Positions 26,553-35,528 of a stretch of DNA of 64,000 bases are shown piece after piece (the stretch's first letter is position 1; each line of letters starts with the position of its first letter). The notes beneath the pieces are model-generated. The model was not told the origin of the DNA and searched no databases. It saw only the letters and a list, made by a program, of their open reading frames with translations. The stretch covers positions 1 to 64,000 of the forward strand of contig DUMF01000006.1 of assembly GCA_012840015.1 (NCBI GenBank), read 5' to 3'. This DNA comes from Bacillota bacterium. Lineage in GTDB: Bacteria > Bacillota > Sulfobacillia > DUMF01. Both the position numbers and the translations under genes were made by a program.

Positions 26553-27169
26553 TGGACCTCAATCGCTATTTCTTGATATTCCTCGCGGCGTTCTTGATAC
26601 AGAACATCCTCCTTATTCGCTTTATCGCCCTGTGCTCGTTTTTCGGGATCTCTACGTCTGTGGAAACCTCGGTCGGGATGAGTCTTGCGGTCATTTTCGT
26701 AATGATGGTATCGAGCACTCTGACCTGGGCCCTGTGGAATTTCGTACTTGAGCCACTTGGCATAGGCGAATTCCTATATATACCCTCATTCATTCTCGTT
26801 ATTGCGGCCTTCGTGCAGCTGGAAGAGCTTTTCATCAAGAAGACGGCTCCGGCATTATACAAGGCTATGGGGATTTATTTGCCGTTGATAACTACCAACT
26901 GCGCGGTACTGGCTGCCGCTACAGAGGTGGCCAAACCCGGCTTTATAAAGCTTTCCGTCGCCTATCATTACACGCTGCCGGAGGCCTGGGTGTACACGTT
27001 TGGCGTTGCGTTGGGATATAGCGCCGCGCTACTGGTGTTCGCCACTCTAAGGGAGCGCATAGACATCGCTCCCGTGCCGCCAGCCATGAAAGGCTATCCG
27101 ATCGCTTTCATCACGGCATCTTTGATGTCTTTGGCGCTTACAGGATTCGCAGGGTTGTTCGGCGTTTGA
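26552..27169 (+). CDS. rnfA: Rnf electron transport complex subunit A
   Basis: The product is 205 aa with six membrane segments. QNILLIRFIALCSFFGIST holds the conserved Cys thought to bind the membrane Fe-S centre, and ITTNCAVLAAATEV holds its partner cysteine. It is the inverted-topology partner of RnfE. It begins within the rnfE stop codon and is followed by rnfB after 28 bp. Confidence 0.96.
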   Translation: MDLNRYFLIFLAAFLIQNILLIRFIALCSFFGISTSVETSVGMSLAVIFVMMVSSTLTWALWNFVLEPLGIGEFLYIPSFILVIAAFVQLEELFIKKTAPALYKAMGIYLPLITTNCAVLAAATEVAKPGFIKLSVAYHYTLPEAWVYTFGVALGYSAALLVFATLRERIDIAPVPPAMKGYPIAFITASLMSLALTGFAGLFGV

Positions 27170-27197
27170 GGCAAAACGAGGCGAGGGGTGGATCGAA

Positions 27198-28013
27198 TTG
27201 TTGATATACGCTATCGCCACTATGGGCTTAATGGGGCTGATCTTCGGCGCGTTGCTCGCCGTGGCATCCAAGAAGTTCGCTGTAGCGAGTGATGAGAGGG
27301 TGGGTAAGGTCAGGGCTGTGCTTCCGGGCGTAAACTGCGGTGCCTGTGGGTACGCGGGTTGTGACGCCCTCGCTGAAGCGATTGTAGCTGGTAAAGCGGC
27401 TCTTGACGCCTGCAAGGCGGGCGGGCCCAGGGTCGCTGAAAAAGTTGCGGATATAATGGGAGCCAAGTTAGATAAGCATCCTGAGCGCATGGTGGCTCTC
27501 GTGAAGTGTGTGGGGAACAAGGACAAAACGAAGTACCGCGGAGAGTATTCCGGGGTGCCAAGCTGTAGAGCAGCCGTAATGGCGGGAAACGGACCCAAAG
27601 ATTGCCTTTACGGTTGCCTGGGATTTGGCGACTGCGTGCGCGCCTGTCCGTTCGATGCTATCCACATAAGTCCGGGCGGTGTAGCAGTTGTAGATGCTGA
27701 TAAGTGTACCGCGTGCGGCAAATGCGTTGCCGCCTGTCCTCGTGGGATAATAGAGTTGGTACCTGCGAGCCACAAGGTGCATGTACTGTGTATGAATCAG
27801 GAGAAGGGTGTTGTAACCAGAAAGCAATGCACGGTAGGTTGTATTGCCTGTCAGGCTTGCGTGCGCGCGTGCCCGAAGGGTGCGATATCGGTACAAAACA
27901 ACGTAGCGAAGATAGATTATTCGAAGTGCGACGACTGTGCCCTTTGCGCCGCGAAATGCCCTGTCAAAGTGATAAGCGGAAGAAAGGAGAGCGTGGAAGC
28001 GGCGGCCAGTTGA
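27198..28013 (+). CDS. rnfB: Rnf electron transport complex subunit B (ferredoxin-side)
   Basis: The product is 271 aa; TTG start after GAGGGGTGG. One N-terminal membrane helix anchors it. The Fe-S domain VNCGACGYAGCDALAEAI follows, then four ferredoxin-like cysteine sets: CLGFGDCVRACP, CTACGKCVAACP, CIACQACVRACP and CDDCALCAAKCP. It takes electrons from reduced ferredoxin. The TGA overlaps the TTG start of apbE. Confidence 0.96.
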   Translation: MLIYAIATMGLMGLIFGALLAVASKKFAVASDERVGKVRAVLPGVNCGACGYAGCDALAEAIVAGKAALDACKAGGPRVAEKVADIMGAKLDKHPERMVALVKCVGNKDKTKYRGEYSGVPSCRAAVMAGNGPKDCLYGCLGFGDCVRACPFDAIHISPGGVAVVDADKCTACGKCVAACPRGIIELVPASHKVHVLCMNQEKGVVTRKQCTVGCIACQACVRACPKGAISVQNNVAKIDYSKCDDCALCAAKCPVKVISGRKESVEAAAS

Positions 28014-29128
28014 GCGACCTCTCTAGGCGTGCTCACAGTTTTTGGGCTGCTTGTGTAGCACTGGCCCTCGTGGCCTGGCCCTTAAGTGGATGTATTGGCT
28101 CCTCTCGGGGTTCACCTGGCTCTTACGATGAGGTGCGGCTGCTCATGGACACGGTGGTGGAGATAAACGCATGTGCACCAGAAGGGATGGGAAGGGATGA
28201 ACTCCGGAAGGCTGTAGAGGACGCGTTTGAAGCCATGGCGCGCGTGGACAGGCTGATGAATGCTAGGGCCGAGGGCAGCGATATTTGGAGAGTTAACCGG
28301 GCTGCAGGAAGCGGCTCCTGGATATCTGTGGACGAATGGACTTTCAGGGTGATAAAAAGGGCGCTGTTCTTCGCCAGACTGAGTTCGGGAGCGTTTGACC
28401 CGACGATACTACCGCTCATGGAACTTTGGGGGTTCGGAACAAAGCCGCATGTCCCTCGTCAGGAGGAAATAGGGAAAGCCAAGAGGCTGGTGGACTGGAC
28501 TGCCGTCGATTTGGACGAGTCGAACTTCAGCGTCAGGTTGAACAGACCCGGAATGGGACTCGATCTGGGGGCGATCGCCAAGGGCTTTGCGGTTGATAGG
28601 GCCTTCGAGGCATTGAAGCGGTCCGGCGTAACTCGAGCCATAGTGAACGCCGGAGGCAACGTTTACGCGCTGGGAAAGCGACCGGATGGCGGGAAGTGGA
28701 AAGTGGGTGTGCGTGATCCGGACGAGCCTGGCACGTACGTGACTGTAATGAGGCTTGAAGAACAGACTGCGGTCACATCGGGGGATTACGAGCGCTATTT
28801 TGAGGATGGAGGTAAACGATATCACCACATTATCGACCCGGCCTCCGGCTACCCGGCTGATTCGGACATTCGGAGTGTGACCGTTATCCTACCCAGAACA
28901 CGAGAGGCCCAGTCGGACATCGGGCTTGTACCGAACGCCTCCATGGATGCCGACGCGCTTTCGACGATGCTTTTCATATTAGGGAAGGAAAAAGCTTTGA
29001 AGTTTGCGGACGAAAACGGAATCGGGTTGATAATCGTGGATGCGCGAAGAGGGATTTCGGCGTCCAAGTGGGCTCCCGAAATCTTTCCGAGCGAACACGT
29101 GTCGACAGGGGATGGCAAACAGCGATGA
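28010..29128 (+). CDS. apbE: FAD:protein FMN transferase ApbE (lipoprotein)
   Basis: The product is 372 aa from the TTG at 28010, which overlaps the rnfB stop (TTGA); a longer frame to 27704 lies inside rnfB. A signal peptide ends in the lipobox PLSGC, so it acts outside the membrane. ApbE signatures are LMDTVVEI, SGAFDPTILPLMELWGFG, LDLGAIAKGFAVDRAFEAL, VNAGGNVYALG, YHHIIDPASGYPA and DADALSTMLFILG (metal and FAD binding). It transfers FMN onto Thr of RnfD and of FMN-binding domain proteins. Its place in the rnf operon fits, although the usual second target, RnfG, is missing here. Confidence 0.95.
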   Translation: MSDLSRRAHSFWAACVALALVAWPLSGCIGSSRGSPGSYDEVRLLMDTVVEINACAPEGMGRDELRKAVEDAFEAMARVDRLMNARAEGSDIWRVNRAAGSGSWISVDEWTFRVIKRALFFARLSSGAFDPTILPLMELWGFGTKPHVPRQEEIGKAKRLVDWTAVDLDESNFSVRLNRPGMGLDLGAIAKGFAVDRAFEALKRSGVTRAIVNAGGNVYALGKRPDGGKWKVGVRDPDEPGTYVTVMRLEEQTAVTSGDYERYFEDGGKRYHHIIDPASGYPADSDIRSVTVILPRTREAQSDIGLVPNASMDADALSTMLFILGKEKALKFADENGIGLIIVDARRGISASKWAPEIFPSEHVSTGDGKQR

Positions 29129-29373
29129 GACGAAGTAAGAGCACGGGCACGAGCCTTGTCATCATTCTGGTATTGGCCATATGCGGCAGCCTACTGGGGG
29201 TTCTGGTCGGGGAATACTTGCCATGGGCGGCGAAGAACGTGATGTTGGGAATCGAGCCGCCGGTTAACCTGGACCTTCTTGTGCTACGCCTTGCGTTTGG
29301 GCTCACGATTAAGGCCAACATCGGGACGTTGATAGGTGCAGTTTTGGGGGTTCTTCTGGTATTAGCCAGATAG
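29125..29373 (+). CDS. DUF4321 small membrane protein
   Basis: The product is 82 aa; the ATG overlaps the apbE stop (ATGA). There are two hydrophobic helices, VIILVLAICGSLLGVLVG near the start and a second at the end (IGTLIGAVLGVLLVLA). The size, the helix pair and the middle segment LVLRLAFGLTIKANIGT fit DUF4321, a family often found beside maf and radC in Clostridia. Function unknown. Confidence 0.8.
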   Translation: MRRSKSTGTSLVIILVLAICGSLLGVLVGEYLPWAAKNVMLGIEPPVNLDLLVLRLAFGLTIKANIGTLIGAVLGVLLVLAR

Positions 29374-29382
29374 AGATTGACG

Positions 29383-30045
29383 ATGGGAGAAAACAGTCAG
29401 AAAAGGATAGTGCTGGCATCCTCTTCGCCCAGGAGAAGACAGCTGCTGTCACAGCTAGGGATCAAATTCGAAGTCCTGCCCAGCTATGCCGAGGAGAGTT
29501 GCGTCTCCGCGGACCCTCCCGCGATGGTCAGAGAGTTGGCCCTGAGAAAAGCCAGTGAGGTTGCGACCAGGGTGAAGGATGCTCTGGTGATAGGTGCGGA
29601 CACTATAGTGGTGCTGGGGAGGAAAGTGCTGGGAAAGCCCACATCTCCCGAAGAAGCTGTTAAAATGCTATTAGAGTTGCAAGGGAAATGGCATACCGTC
29701 TTTACGGGAGTCGCGGTCATAGACACGTGCTCTGGGCGGACGGTAGTAGACTGTGAAGCTACACAGGTTCTGATGCGCCCCCTTAACGAGAAAGCGGTCC
29801 GCGCGTATGTGGAGACGGGCGAACCAATGGATAAGGCGGGGAGCTACGCCGTGCAGGGCCTCGGTGCGGCTCTCGTGGAGAGGATTGAAGGCTGCTTTTA
29901 CAACGTGGTGGGCTTGCCGATCCCGAAATTGTGTCAAATACTGGAAACCTTTGGTGTAGAATTGTTTAAGGGCAATGGGCGCCGGAGTCCCGGAAAAAAG
30001 GGGGATTCTGGTGCATCGAAGTATCAAACAGCTTCCGGCGGATGA
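29383..30045 (+). CDS. maf: Maf-family nucleoside triphosphate pyrophosphatase
   Basis: The product is 220 aa. Signatures: LASSSPRRRQLLSQLGI (phosphate-binding start), ADTIVVLGRKVLGKP, KWHTVFTGVAVID and MDKAGSYAVQGLGAALVERIEG. Maf proteins hydrolyse dTTP/UTP or modified nucleotides and are linked to septum control. The C-terminal 25 residues beyond ELFKGNG extend into radC and are not conserved. A TTG two codons earlier is an alternative start. Confidence 0.95.
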   Translation: MGENSQKRIVLASSSPRRRQLLSQLGIKFEVLPSYAEESCVSADPPAMVRELALRKASEVATRVKDALVIGADTIVVLGRKVLGKPTSPEEAVKMLLELQGKWHTVFTGVAVIDTCSGRTVVDCEATQVLMRPLNEKAVRAYVETGEPMDKAGSYAVQGLGAALVERIEGCFYNVVGLPIPKLCQILETFGVELFKGNGRRSPGKKGDSGASKYQTASGG

Positions 30046-30709
30046 GCGGCCGAGGGAAAGAATGCTTATTCACGGAGCGGCCTCATTGTCCGACGCCGAA
30101 CTCCTTGCGATTTTGCTGGGATCCGGCGCGCGGGGAGAGTCTGCAGTGGAGCTAGCCAGGCGGATTCTGGAGGACGGGGAAGGGAGCGGGCTGGCTCGCC
30201 TCGCCAGGATTGACGCCATGGAGCTGATGAGGATAAAAGGTGTGGGCAAAGCCAAGGCCTGCAGGGTCAAGGCTGCCATCGAAATGGGGGCGAGATTGCG
30301 GTCCGCGCAACGGAAACTGACTACGATACGCAATGCGGCTGATGTAGGCCAACTTATGATGCCGCGCCTCAGCTACTTGGACCGGGAGCACTTCTTCGTG
30401 GTTCTGCTCAGCACGAAGAACCAGGTGCTGGGGACTGAACTGGTGTCCGTGGGAAGCCTGAACGCTTCACTCGCTCACCCCAGAGAGATCTTCAAGACGT
30501 GCGTGCGTCATAGCGCGGCCTCGATAATTCTGGTACACAACCATCCGAGTGGGGATCCATCGCCTAGCCCTGAAGATATCCTGATGACCAGGAGACTGAT
30601 CGAAGCGGGACGAATAATGGGTATCGAAGTGCTGGATCACGTCATAATAGGCGATGGACGCTACTTAAGCCTGAGGGAATCAGGGATAGAATGGTCGGGG
30701 AGGAACTGA
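30011..30709 (+). CDS. radC: RadC-family JAB-domain protein
   Basis: The product is 232 aa from the GTG at 30011 (MHRSIKQLPADERPRERM), after GGGGG; it overlaps maf by 35 bp. An N-terminal helix-hairpin-helix region (MRIKGVGKAKACRVKAA) precedes the MPN/JAB domain with the metal motif HNHPSGDPSPSPEDILMT. The cellular role of RadC proteins is unsettled despite the name. The order maf-radC-mreB is typical of Clostridia and Bacilli. Confidence 0.95.
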   Translation: MHRSIKQLPADERPRERMLIHGAASLSDAELLAILLGSGARGESAVELARRILEDGEGSGLARLARIDAMELMRIKGVGKAKACRVKAAIEMGARLRSAQRKLTTIRNAADVGQLMMPRLSYLDREHFFVVLLSTKNQVLGTELVSVGSLNASLAHPREIFKTCVRHSAASIILVHNHPSGDPSPSPEDILMTRRLIEAGRIMGIEVLDHVIIGDGRYLSLRESGIEWSGRN

Positions 30710-30712
30710 ACA

Positions 30713-31744
30713 GTGCTTGATTTCATATATAGTTACTTTTCCCGGGATATGGGCATCGACCTTGGGACAGCGAACACGGTAGTTTACGTGAAGGGCAAGG
30801 GGATTGTGCTGCAGGAGCCCTCCGTGGTGGCGCTGGACAAGGACTCGCGAGCTATCCTGGCTGTTGGTAATGAAGCGAAGCAGATGATAGGCAGGACGCC
30901 GGGTAACATCGTTGCCATACGTCCTATGAAAGACGGCGTCATAGCGGACTTTGAGGTCACTCAAACGATGTTAAAGTACTTCATTAAGAAAGCTCACCCA
31001 AGAGGGTTCGTAAAACCGCGAATCGTGGTAGGGGTTCCCAGTGGTGTAACCGAGGTGGAAAGAAGAGCCGTAATAGAGGCGGCCCTGCAAGCAGGGGCGA
31101 GAGAAGCGTATCCCATCGAAGAGCCGATGGCGGCGGCGATTGGAGCTGGGCTACCAGTACATGAACCCACGGGTAACATGGTGGTCGATATTGGAGGAGG
31201 TACCACCGAGGTGGGAATAATCTCGCTGGGCGGGATAGTTACGTGTAGGTCGATAAGGATTGCCGGAGACGAGATGGACGAGTCCATAATCAACTATGTG
31301 AAGCGTACTTATAACTTGATGATAGGCGAGAGAACTGCCGAAGAAGTCAAGATCAATCTGGGCTCGGCCTATCCTACGAACGATGGGGAAGCCATGGAGA
31401 TCCGGGGGCGCGACCTAGTCACGGGCTTGCCGAAAACGCTGAAGATCACCGCGGAAGAAGTAAGAAAGGCTTTAGGCGAGCCAGTCGCCGCTATCATCGA
31501 CGCCATTAAGGTGACGTTAGAGAAGACTCCACCCGAGCTTGCAGCAGATATCATGGACCGAGGGATCGTGCTGACGGGCGGAGGTTCGATGCTCCGCGGG
31601 CTGGACAGGCTAGTGTCAGAACAAACGGGCATGCCGGTGCACATTGCAGAGGAGCCACTCCTCTGTGTGGTACGTGGAACCAGCAAAGTGCTGGACGATA
31701 TATTGATTCTGAGGAGGCTCGCCCAGAACTCGAGAAAAGCTTAA
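30713..31744 (+). CDS. mreB: Rod-shape-determining actin homologue MreB
   Basis: The product is 343 aa; GTG start after GGGGAGG. The actin-fold ATP motifs are [15 protein letters not shown] (phosphate 1), [18 protein letters not shown] (phosphate 2) and [17 protein letters not shown] (adenosine). It forms membrane filaments that guide side-wall synthesis with MreC, MreD, RodA and the PBP2 encoded next. Confidence 0.98.
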   Translation: MLDFIYSYFSRDMGIDLGTANTVVYVKGKGIVLQEPSVVALDKDSRAILAVGNEAKQMIGRTPGNIVAIRPMKDGVIADFEVTQTMLKYFIKKAHPRGFVKPRIVVGVPSGVTEVERRAVIEAALQAGAREAYPIEEPMAAAIGAGLPVHEPTGNMVVDIGGGTTEVGIISLGGIVTCRSIRIAGDEMDESIINYVKRTYNLMIGERTAEEVKINLGSAYPTNDGEAMEIRGRDLVTGLPKTLKITAEEVRKALGEPVAAIIDAIKVTLEKTPPELAADIMDRGIVLTGGGSMLRGLDRLVSEQTGMPVHIAEEPLLCVVRGTSKVLDDILILRRLAQNSRKA

Positions 31745-31760
31745 GAGGGCGTGGTGTGTT

Positions 31761-32615
31761 GTGAGTCGATTTACGAGGCACCGCTGGCTCGTTGTCTATA
31801 CAATAGCGGTGCTTCTTGCTTTCGTGCTGGTGGCCAGGACGTCCAGAGAACCCGAAAGGCCGGGCTTTATCAGTAAAGTAATCGTGGGTATCGCAATGCC
31901 ATTTCAGCGTGCGGCTAATAGGGTGACTCAGGCCATTGAGGGCGTGCGGGACTGGGGTTCGAGCCTTGTCATGAGGAAGCAAGAGATACAGGTACTGAAA
32001 GACAAGGCTGATCAGCTTACGGCTATGGAAGCACGGGTGACACAATTGGAACAAGAAGTGGACAGGCTCAGGAGCCTTCTCAGCTATAAAATGGACAGCA
32101 GCGTTTCTTCAGTGAGCGCTACAGTCATAGCGAGGCACCCGGATAACTGGTTCGCCAAACTTTATATCGATAGAGGTGCTGCTGACGGCATCCTCAAGAA
32201 CGATATGGTTGTGACGAGTAGGGGGCTGGTAGGTCGCATATCCGCCGTGTACCCTAAGGCTGCCAGGGTATCATTGGTGATTGATCCGGAAACGGAAACT
32301 GGTGCAATGATCCAGCGTAATGGGGAGCCCGGGCTGATCAAAGGTTCTATGTCTAGCCCGAAAAAACTCTACTTTCAGCTTTTCTCCAGGGATGCAGATG
32401 TCAGAGAAGGTGACATAGTGGTCACTTCAGGCCTGGGTGTATCATATCCAGCCGGGGTACTAGTAGGCAGCGTTCGCCAGGTGAGATTCGAGGAAAACGG
32501 GCTGATAAAAGTGGCGGAAGTGATTCCGCTCGTAGACCTCAACCGTATCAACGAGGTACTCGTGCTAAAGCCGCAAGGTAGGAGGGCAGAGATAGACATG
32601 GGGTCCTTGAGATGA
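31761..32615 (+). CDS. mreC: Rod-shape-determining protein MreC
   Basis: The product is 284 aa; GTG start. An N-terminal membrane helix (VVYTIAVLLAFVLVA) is followed by a coiled coil (about residues 75-110, EARVTQLEQEVDRLRSLLSY) and the beta-domain with RHPDNWFAKLYIDRGAADGI, VVTSRGLVGRI and VVTSGLGVSYPAGVLVG. It links MreB to the extracellular cell-wall enzymes. It overlaps mreD by 4 bp. Confidence 0.97.
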   Translation: MSRFTRHRWLVVYTIAVLLAFVLVARTSREPERPGFISKVIVGIAMPFQRAANRVTQAIEGVRDWGSSLVMRKQEIQVLKDKADQLTAMEARVTQLEQEVDRLRSLLSYKMDSSVSSVSATVIARHPDNWFAKLYIDRGAADGILKNDMVVTSRGLVGRISAVYPKAARVSLVIDPETETGAMIQRNGEPGLIKGSMSSPKKLYFQLFSRDADVREGDIVVTSGLGVSYPAGVLVGSVRQVRFEENGLIKVAEVIPLVDLNRINEVLVLKPQGRRAEIDMGSLR

Positions 32616-33076
32616 TTGGGCTTGTTGTTTTGGCTTTCCTATGCTTGTTCTTGGAAACAGTCTTGACGATACCAGACATCGCGTTTGCCCTATGTACAGC
32701 AGTAGCGCTCAAGAAGGGTGCCCTAGGAGGTGCCTTGCTGGGGGGATTGTGCGGTGCTTTGGTGGATTTGGCGATGGGAAAGTTCGTTGGGAGTAACGCA
32801 TTTCCCATGATCGCTACGAGCCTGGGTGTCGGTTGGTTGGCCAGAGACTATTTGAGACCGAGCGAAGCGGTAGGGATGGTTTGTGGGCTGTTGGCTGGTT
32901 TGATGAATTACTCGCTCAAATTCCTTTTGTTGAGGACGTCTGGAGTTAACCTGATTCCTGGCGTGGCGATGCAAAAGATCATGATTGGGGCTCTTTGGGC
33001 AGCGTTGTTGGTACCGGTGTGGGTATATGTGCTTTCTAGGCGCGAGAAACGCGTTGGCAGGGTGTGGGTGGATTGA
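32612..33076 (+). CDS. mreD: Rod-shape-determining membrane protein MreD
   Basis: The product is 154 aa, hydrophobic throughout, with about four or five membrane helices and the MreD-like GALLGGLCGALVDLAMGKFVG loop region. Identification rests on size, topology and place between mreC and mrdA. Confidence 0.9.
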   Translation: MIGLVVLAFLCLFLETVLTIPDIAFALCTAVALKKGALGGALLGGLCGALVDLAMGKFVGSNAFPMIATSLGVGWLARDYLRPSEAVGMVCGLLAGLMNYSLKFLLLRTSGVNLIPGVAMQKIMIGALWAALLVPVWVYVLSRREKRVGRVWVD

Positions 33077-34875
33077 CGGTCGAAGAGATACAGAAGAGGC
33101 TTGCAGTTTTCCTTATATTATTGTTGGTGATGACTTCCATCCTAAGCCTCAGGCTGGTAGGATTGCAACTGGTCAACGGCGAGAAGTACGAAAAGCTTTC
33201 CGTCGGTAACAAGCTCAGGGTTATCCCTTTGCAGGCTCCCAGAGGCGATATTCTGGATCGCAACCTCCAACCTCTCGCTTCCAGCAGGCCAGCCTTTTCT
33301 GTCTCGATCATGCTTCTGAACCCCAACGATGCACTAGAGAGTGCTAAGAAGCTGGGTGCCATCATAGGCAAGGACCCGGGAGAACTCGTGCGGAAAGTTC
33401 AAGAGGGACTAAAACTTAGGCCTTTCGATTCGGTGAAGGTGGCTTCGGATATTTCCCCGGAAATACATACGCAGATAGCTGAAATGTTGGACGAACTGCC
33501 CGGGGTGGTCATAGAAGCCGAACCTATAAGGTATTACCCCCAAGGCTCGCTGGCTGCGCACGTGCTCGGCTATGTCCACGAGATAAGTCAGGAGCAGCTG
33601 TCCAAACCACAGTTTCAGAGTTATAAACCGGGCGATCTCGTTGGGCAATTCGGCCTCGAAGCTTCTTATGAATCTGTTCTGAGGGGAACGAATGGTGGGA
33701 AGCAAGTGGAGGTAGATGCCACCGGCCATCCGAGGAGCATTCTTGGCCGAACTGAGCCGATTCCAGGCCAAACCATCCTGACTACGATTGACTCGAGGAT
33801 TCAGAAAGTAGCCGAGGAGGCTCTGACTGAGCAAATGAAACGACTGAGGGAAAGCCCAGGTAGGCCATTCCCTAACGCAAAGTCGGGCGCCGTGGTTGTC
33901 TTGGACGTTCGAACCGGGGCCGTGCTTGCGCTGGTTAGCCTTCCTTCATTCGACCCCAATGAGTTTGCAAGGGGGATATCCGCCGCGAAGTTTAATGAGC
34001 TGCAGTCTCAAAACGCCTTTGTAGATAGGGCGATCAGTCTAGCTTATCCTCCCGGTTCCACCTTCAAAATGGTGACAGCAGTTGCTGCGTTGGAAGAGAA
34101 GAAGGTTGCCAAGGACGAGACAGTATATGATCCCGGTTACCACCCGGCAGTGCCGTCTCTGCACTGTTGGGGAGCCTCTGGCCACGGAGCCGTTAATCTC
34201 GTGAGGGCCATAAAGGAATCCTGTAACGTGTTTTTTTATGAAATGGGCCGGAGGCTGGGGCTGGATGCTATTGCCAAGTACGCAGCTCGATTCGGGCTGG
34301 GAAAGCAAACAGGCGTGGACCTGTATGGGGAAGCGACAGGCCTTCTGCCCACGACTAGCTGGAAGAAGAGTGTATATCACGAGGACGTGCTCATGGCGGA
34401 AAACATGATGGCAGGCATGGGGCAGACGTTTCACCTCTACACTCCAATTCAGCTTGCAAATTATATAGCTACGCTCGCCACCGGAGTCAGACATAAACCA
34501 TTTCTGGTACAAAAGGTAATTGCTCCGGACGGCAAAATAGTGGAAGAAAAGGTGCCGGTTGTAGAGGACAACCTTGGTGATATCAAGCCGGAGACTTTGG
34601 AGCTCGTCAGGAAGGGAATGTTGGAGGTCACCAAGCCTGGTGGTACGGCGGCTGGCGTTTTTGCCGGCCTACCGATCGATGTGGCAGGAAAAACGGGAAC
34701 CGCGGAAAACAGCCTTGGGGATAATCACGCGTGGTTTGTGGGTTATGCGCCTTTTCAGAATCCGGAAATCGCTGTCTGCGTTTTGATAGAGCAAGGTGGG
34801 CACGGCTCTTCAGCGGCGGCGCCTGTTGCGCGAAAGATTTTTGAGGCGTATTTTATCTCAGGAGGAGCCAATTAG
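33064..34875 (+). CDS. mrdA: Penicillin-binding protein 2 (cell elongation transpeptidase)
   Basis: The product is 603 aa. One N-terminal membrane helix is followed by the PBP dimer domain (PRGDILDRNLQPLASSRPAFS) and the transpeptidase domain with catalytic Ser332 in SxxK (GSTFK), SCN (KESCNVFFYEMG) and KTG (Lys543, GKTGTAEN). It crosslinks side-wall peptidoglycan with RodA. The GTG at 33064 overlaps mreD; a TTG at 33073 overlapping the mreD TGA is an alternative start. Confidence 0.96.
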   Translation: MGGLTVEEIQKRLAVFLILLLVMTSILSLRLVGLQLVNGEKYEKLSVGNKLRVIPLQAPRGDILDRNLQPLASSRPAFSVSIMLLNPNDALESAKKLGAIIGKDPGELVRKVQEGLKLRPFDSVKVASDISPEIHTQIAEMLDELPGVVIEAEPIRYYPQGSLAAHVLGYVHEISQEQLSKPQFQSYKPGDLVGQFGLEASYESVLRGTNGGKQVEVDATGHPRSILGRTEPIPGQTILTTIDSRIQKVAEEALTEQMKRLRESPGRPFPNAKSGAVVVLDVRTGAVLALVSLPSFDPNEFARGISAAKFNELQSQNAFVDRAISLAYPPGSTFKMVTAVAALEEKKVAKDETVYDPGYHPAVPSLHCWGASGHGAVNLVRAIKESCNVFFYEMGRRLGLDAIAKYAARFGLGKQTGVDLYGEATGLLPTTSWKKSVYHEDVLMAENMMAGMGQTFHLYTPIQLANYIATLATGVRHKPFLVQKVIAPDGKIVEEKVPVVEDNLGDIKPETLELVRKGMLEVTKPGGTAAGVFAGLPIDVAGKTGTAENSLGDNHAWFVGYAPFQNPEIAVCVLIEQGGHGSSAAAPVARKIFEAYFISGGAN

Positions 34876-34931
34876 AAGGAATTGGAAGATAAACAATAGA
34901 ATTCCTAGGTAAATCGGGGGCCATCGGTTGT

Positions 34932-35528
34932 ATGGATGAAGATGTAGTGTTCAAGGGGACCAGGGAGGGTGTGCTGGTCTTGCTCAACGATGTACAGGAT
35001 TTCGAAACTCTGTGCAAACGACTCAAGGAAAAACTTGATGCGAATTCGCACTTTTTTCAAGGCGCTGAAGTGATCGTTGACACCGGGAAGATGAGCTTAT
35101 CCGAGGAAGAAGTGGCTGAATTAGGCGATATGGTAAAGGCAAGTTGTGGGGGGAAGCTGCGTCTTCGTACAGCTGGGTCTTTGAGGAGGACTTTCCTTCT
35201 GAAAAGGACGATTCGCTGCGGACAAGAAGTGCTTTACGATGGCAACGTGGTGATAGTAGGGGACGTCAATCCGGGGGCGGAAGTGATAGCCACGGGAGAT
35301 ATCGTGGTCATGGGCAAGCTTAGGGGCATGGCCCACGCAGGTGCTCTCGGGGATGATGCAGCCGTTATAGCCGCTCTTAAGATGGAGCCGTTACAATTAA
35401 GGATAGGATCGTACATATCGAGGTCGCCCGACGACGATAGGGCTAATTCAAACGGCCCTGAGGTGGCGATGGTTAAGGATGGAGCGATAGTGATAGAGGA
35501 GCTGTTGGAGGTGTATCGGAATGGGTGA
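34932..35528 (+). CDS. minC: Septum site-determining protein MinC
   Basis: The product is 198 aa. The N-terminal domain (FKGTREGVLVLLNDVQDFET) is followed by the right-handed beta-helix with VLYDGNVVIVGDVNPGAEVI, ATGDIVVMGKLRGMAHAG and QLRIGSYISR. It inhibits FtsZ ring assembly near the poles with MinD. It overlaps minD by 8 bp. Confidence 0.96.
   Translation: MDEDVVFKGTREGVLVLLNDVQDFETLCKRLKEKLDANSHFFQGAEVIVDTGKMSLSEEEVAELGDMVKASCGGKLRLRTAGSLRRTFLLKRTIRCGQEVLYDGNVVIVGDVNPGAEVIATGDIVVMGKLRGMAHAGALGDDAAVIAALKMEPLQLRIGSYISRSPDDDRANSNGPEVAMVKDGAIVIEELLEVYRNG

Noticed and set aside
30011-30045. Maf-RadC fusion
   Set aside because: The genes overlap in different frames, and radC has its own GTG and ribosome site; it is an overlap only.
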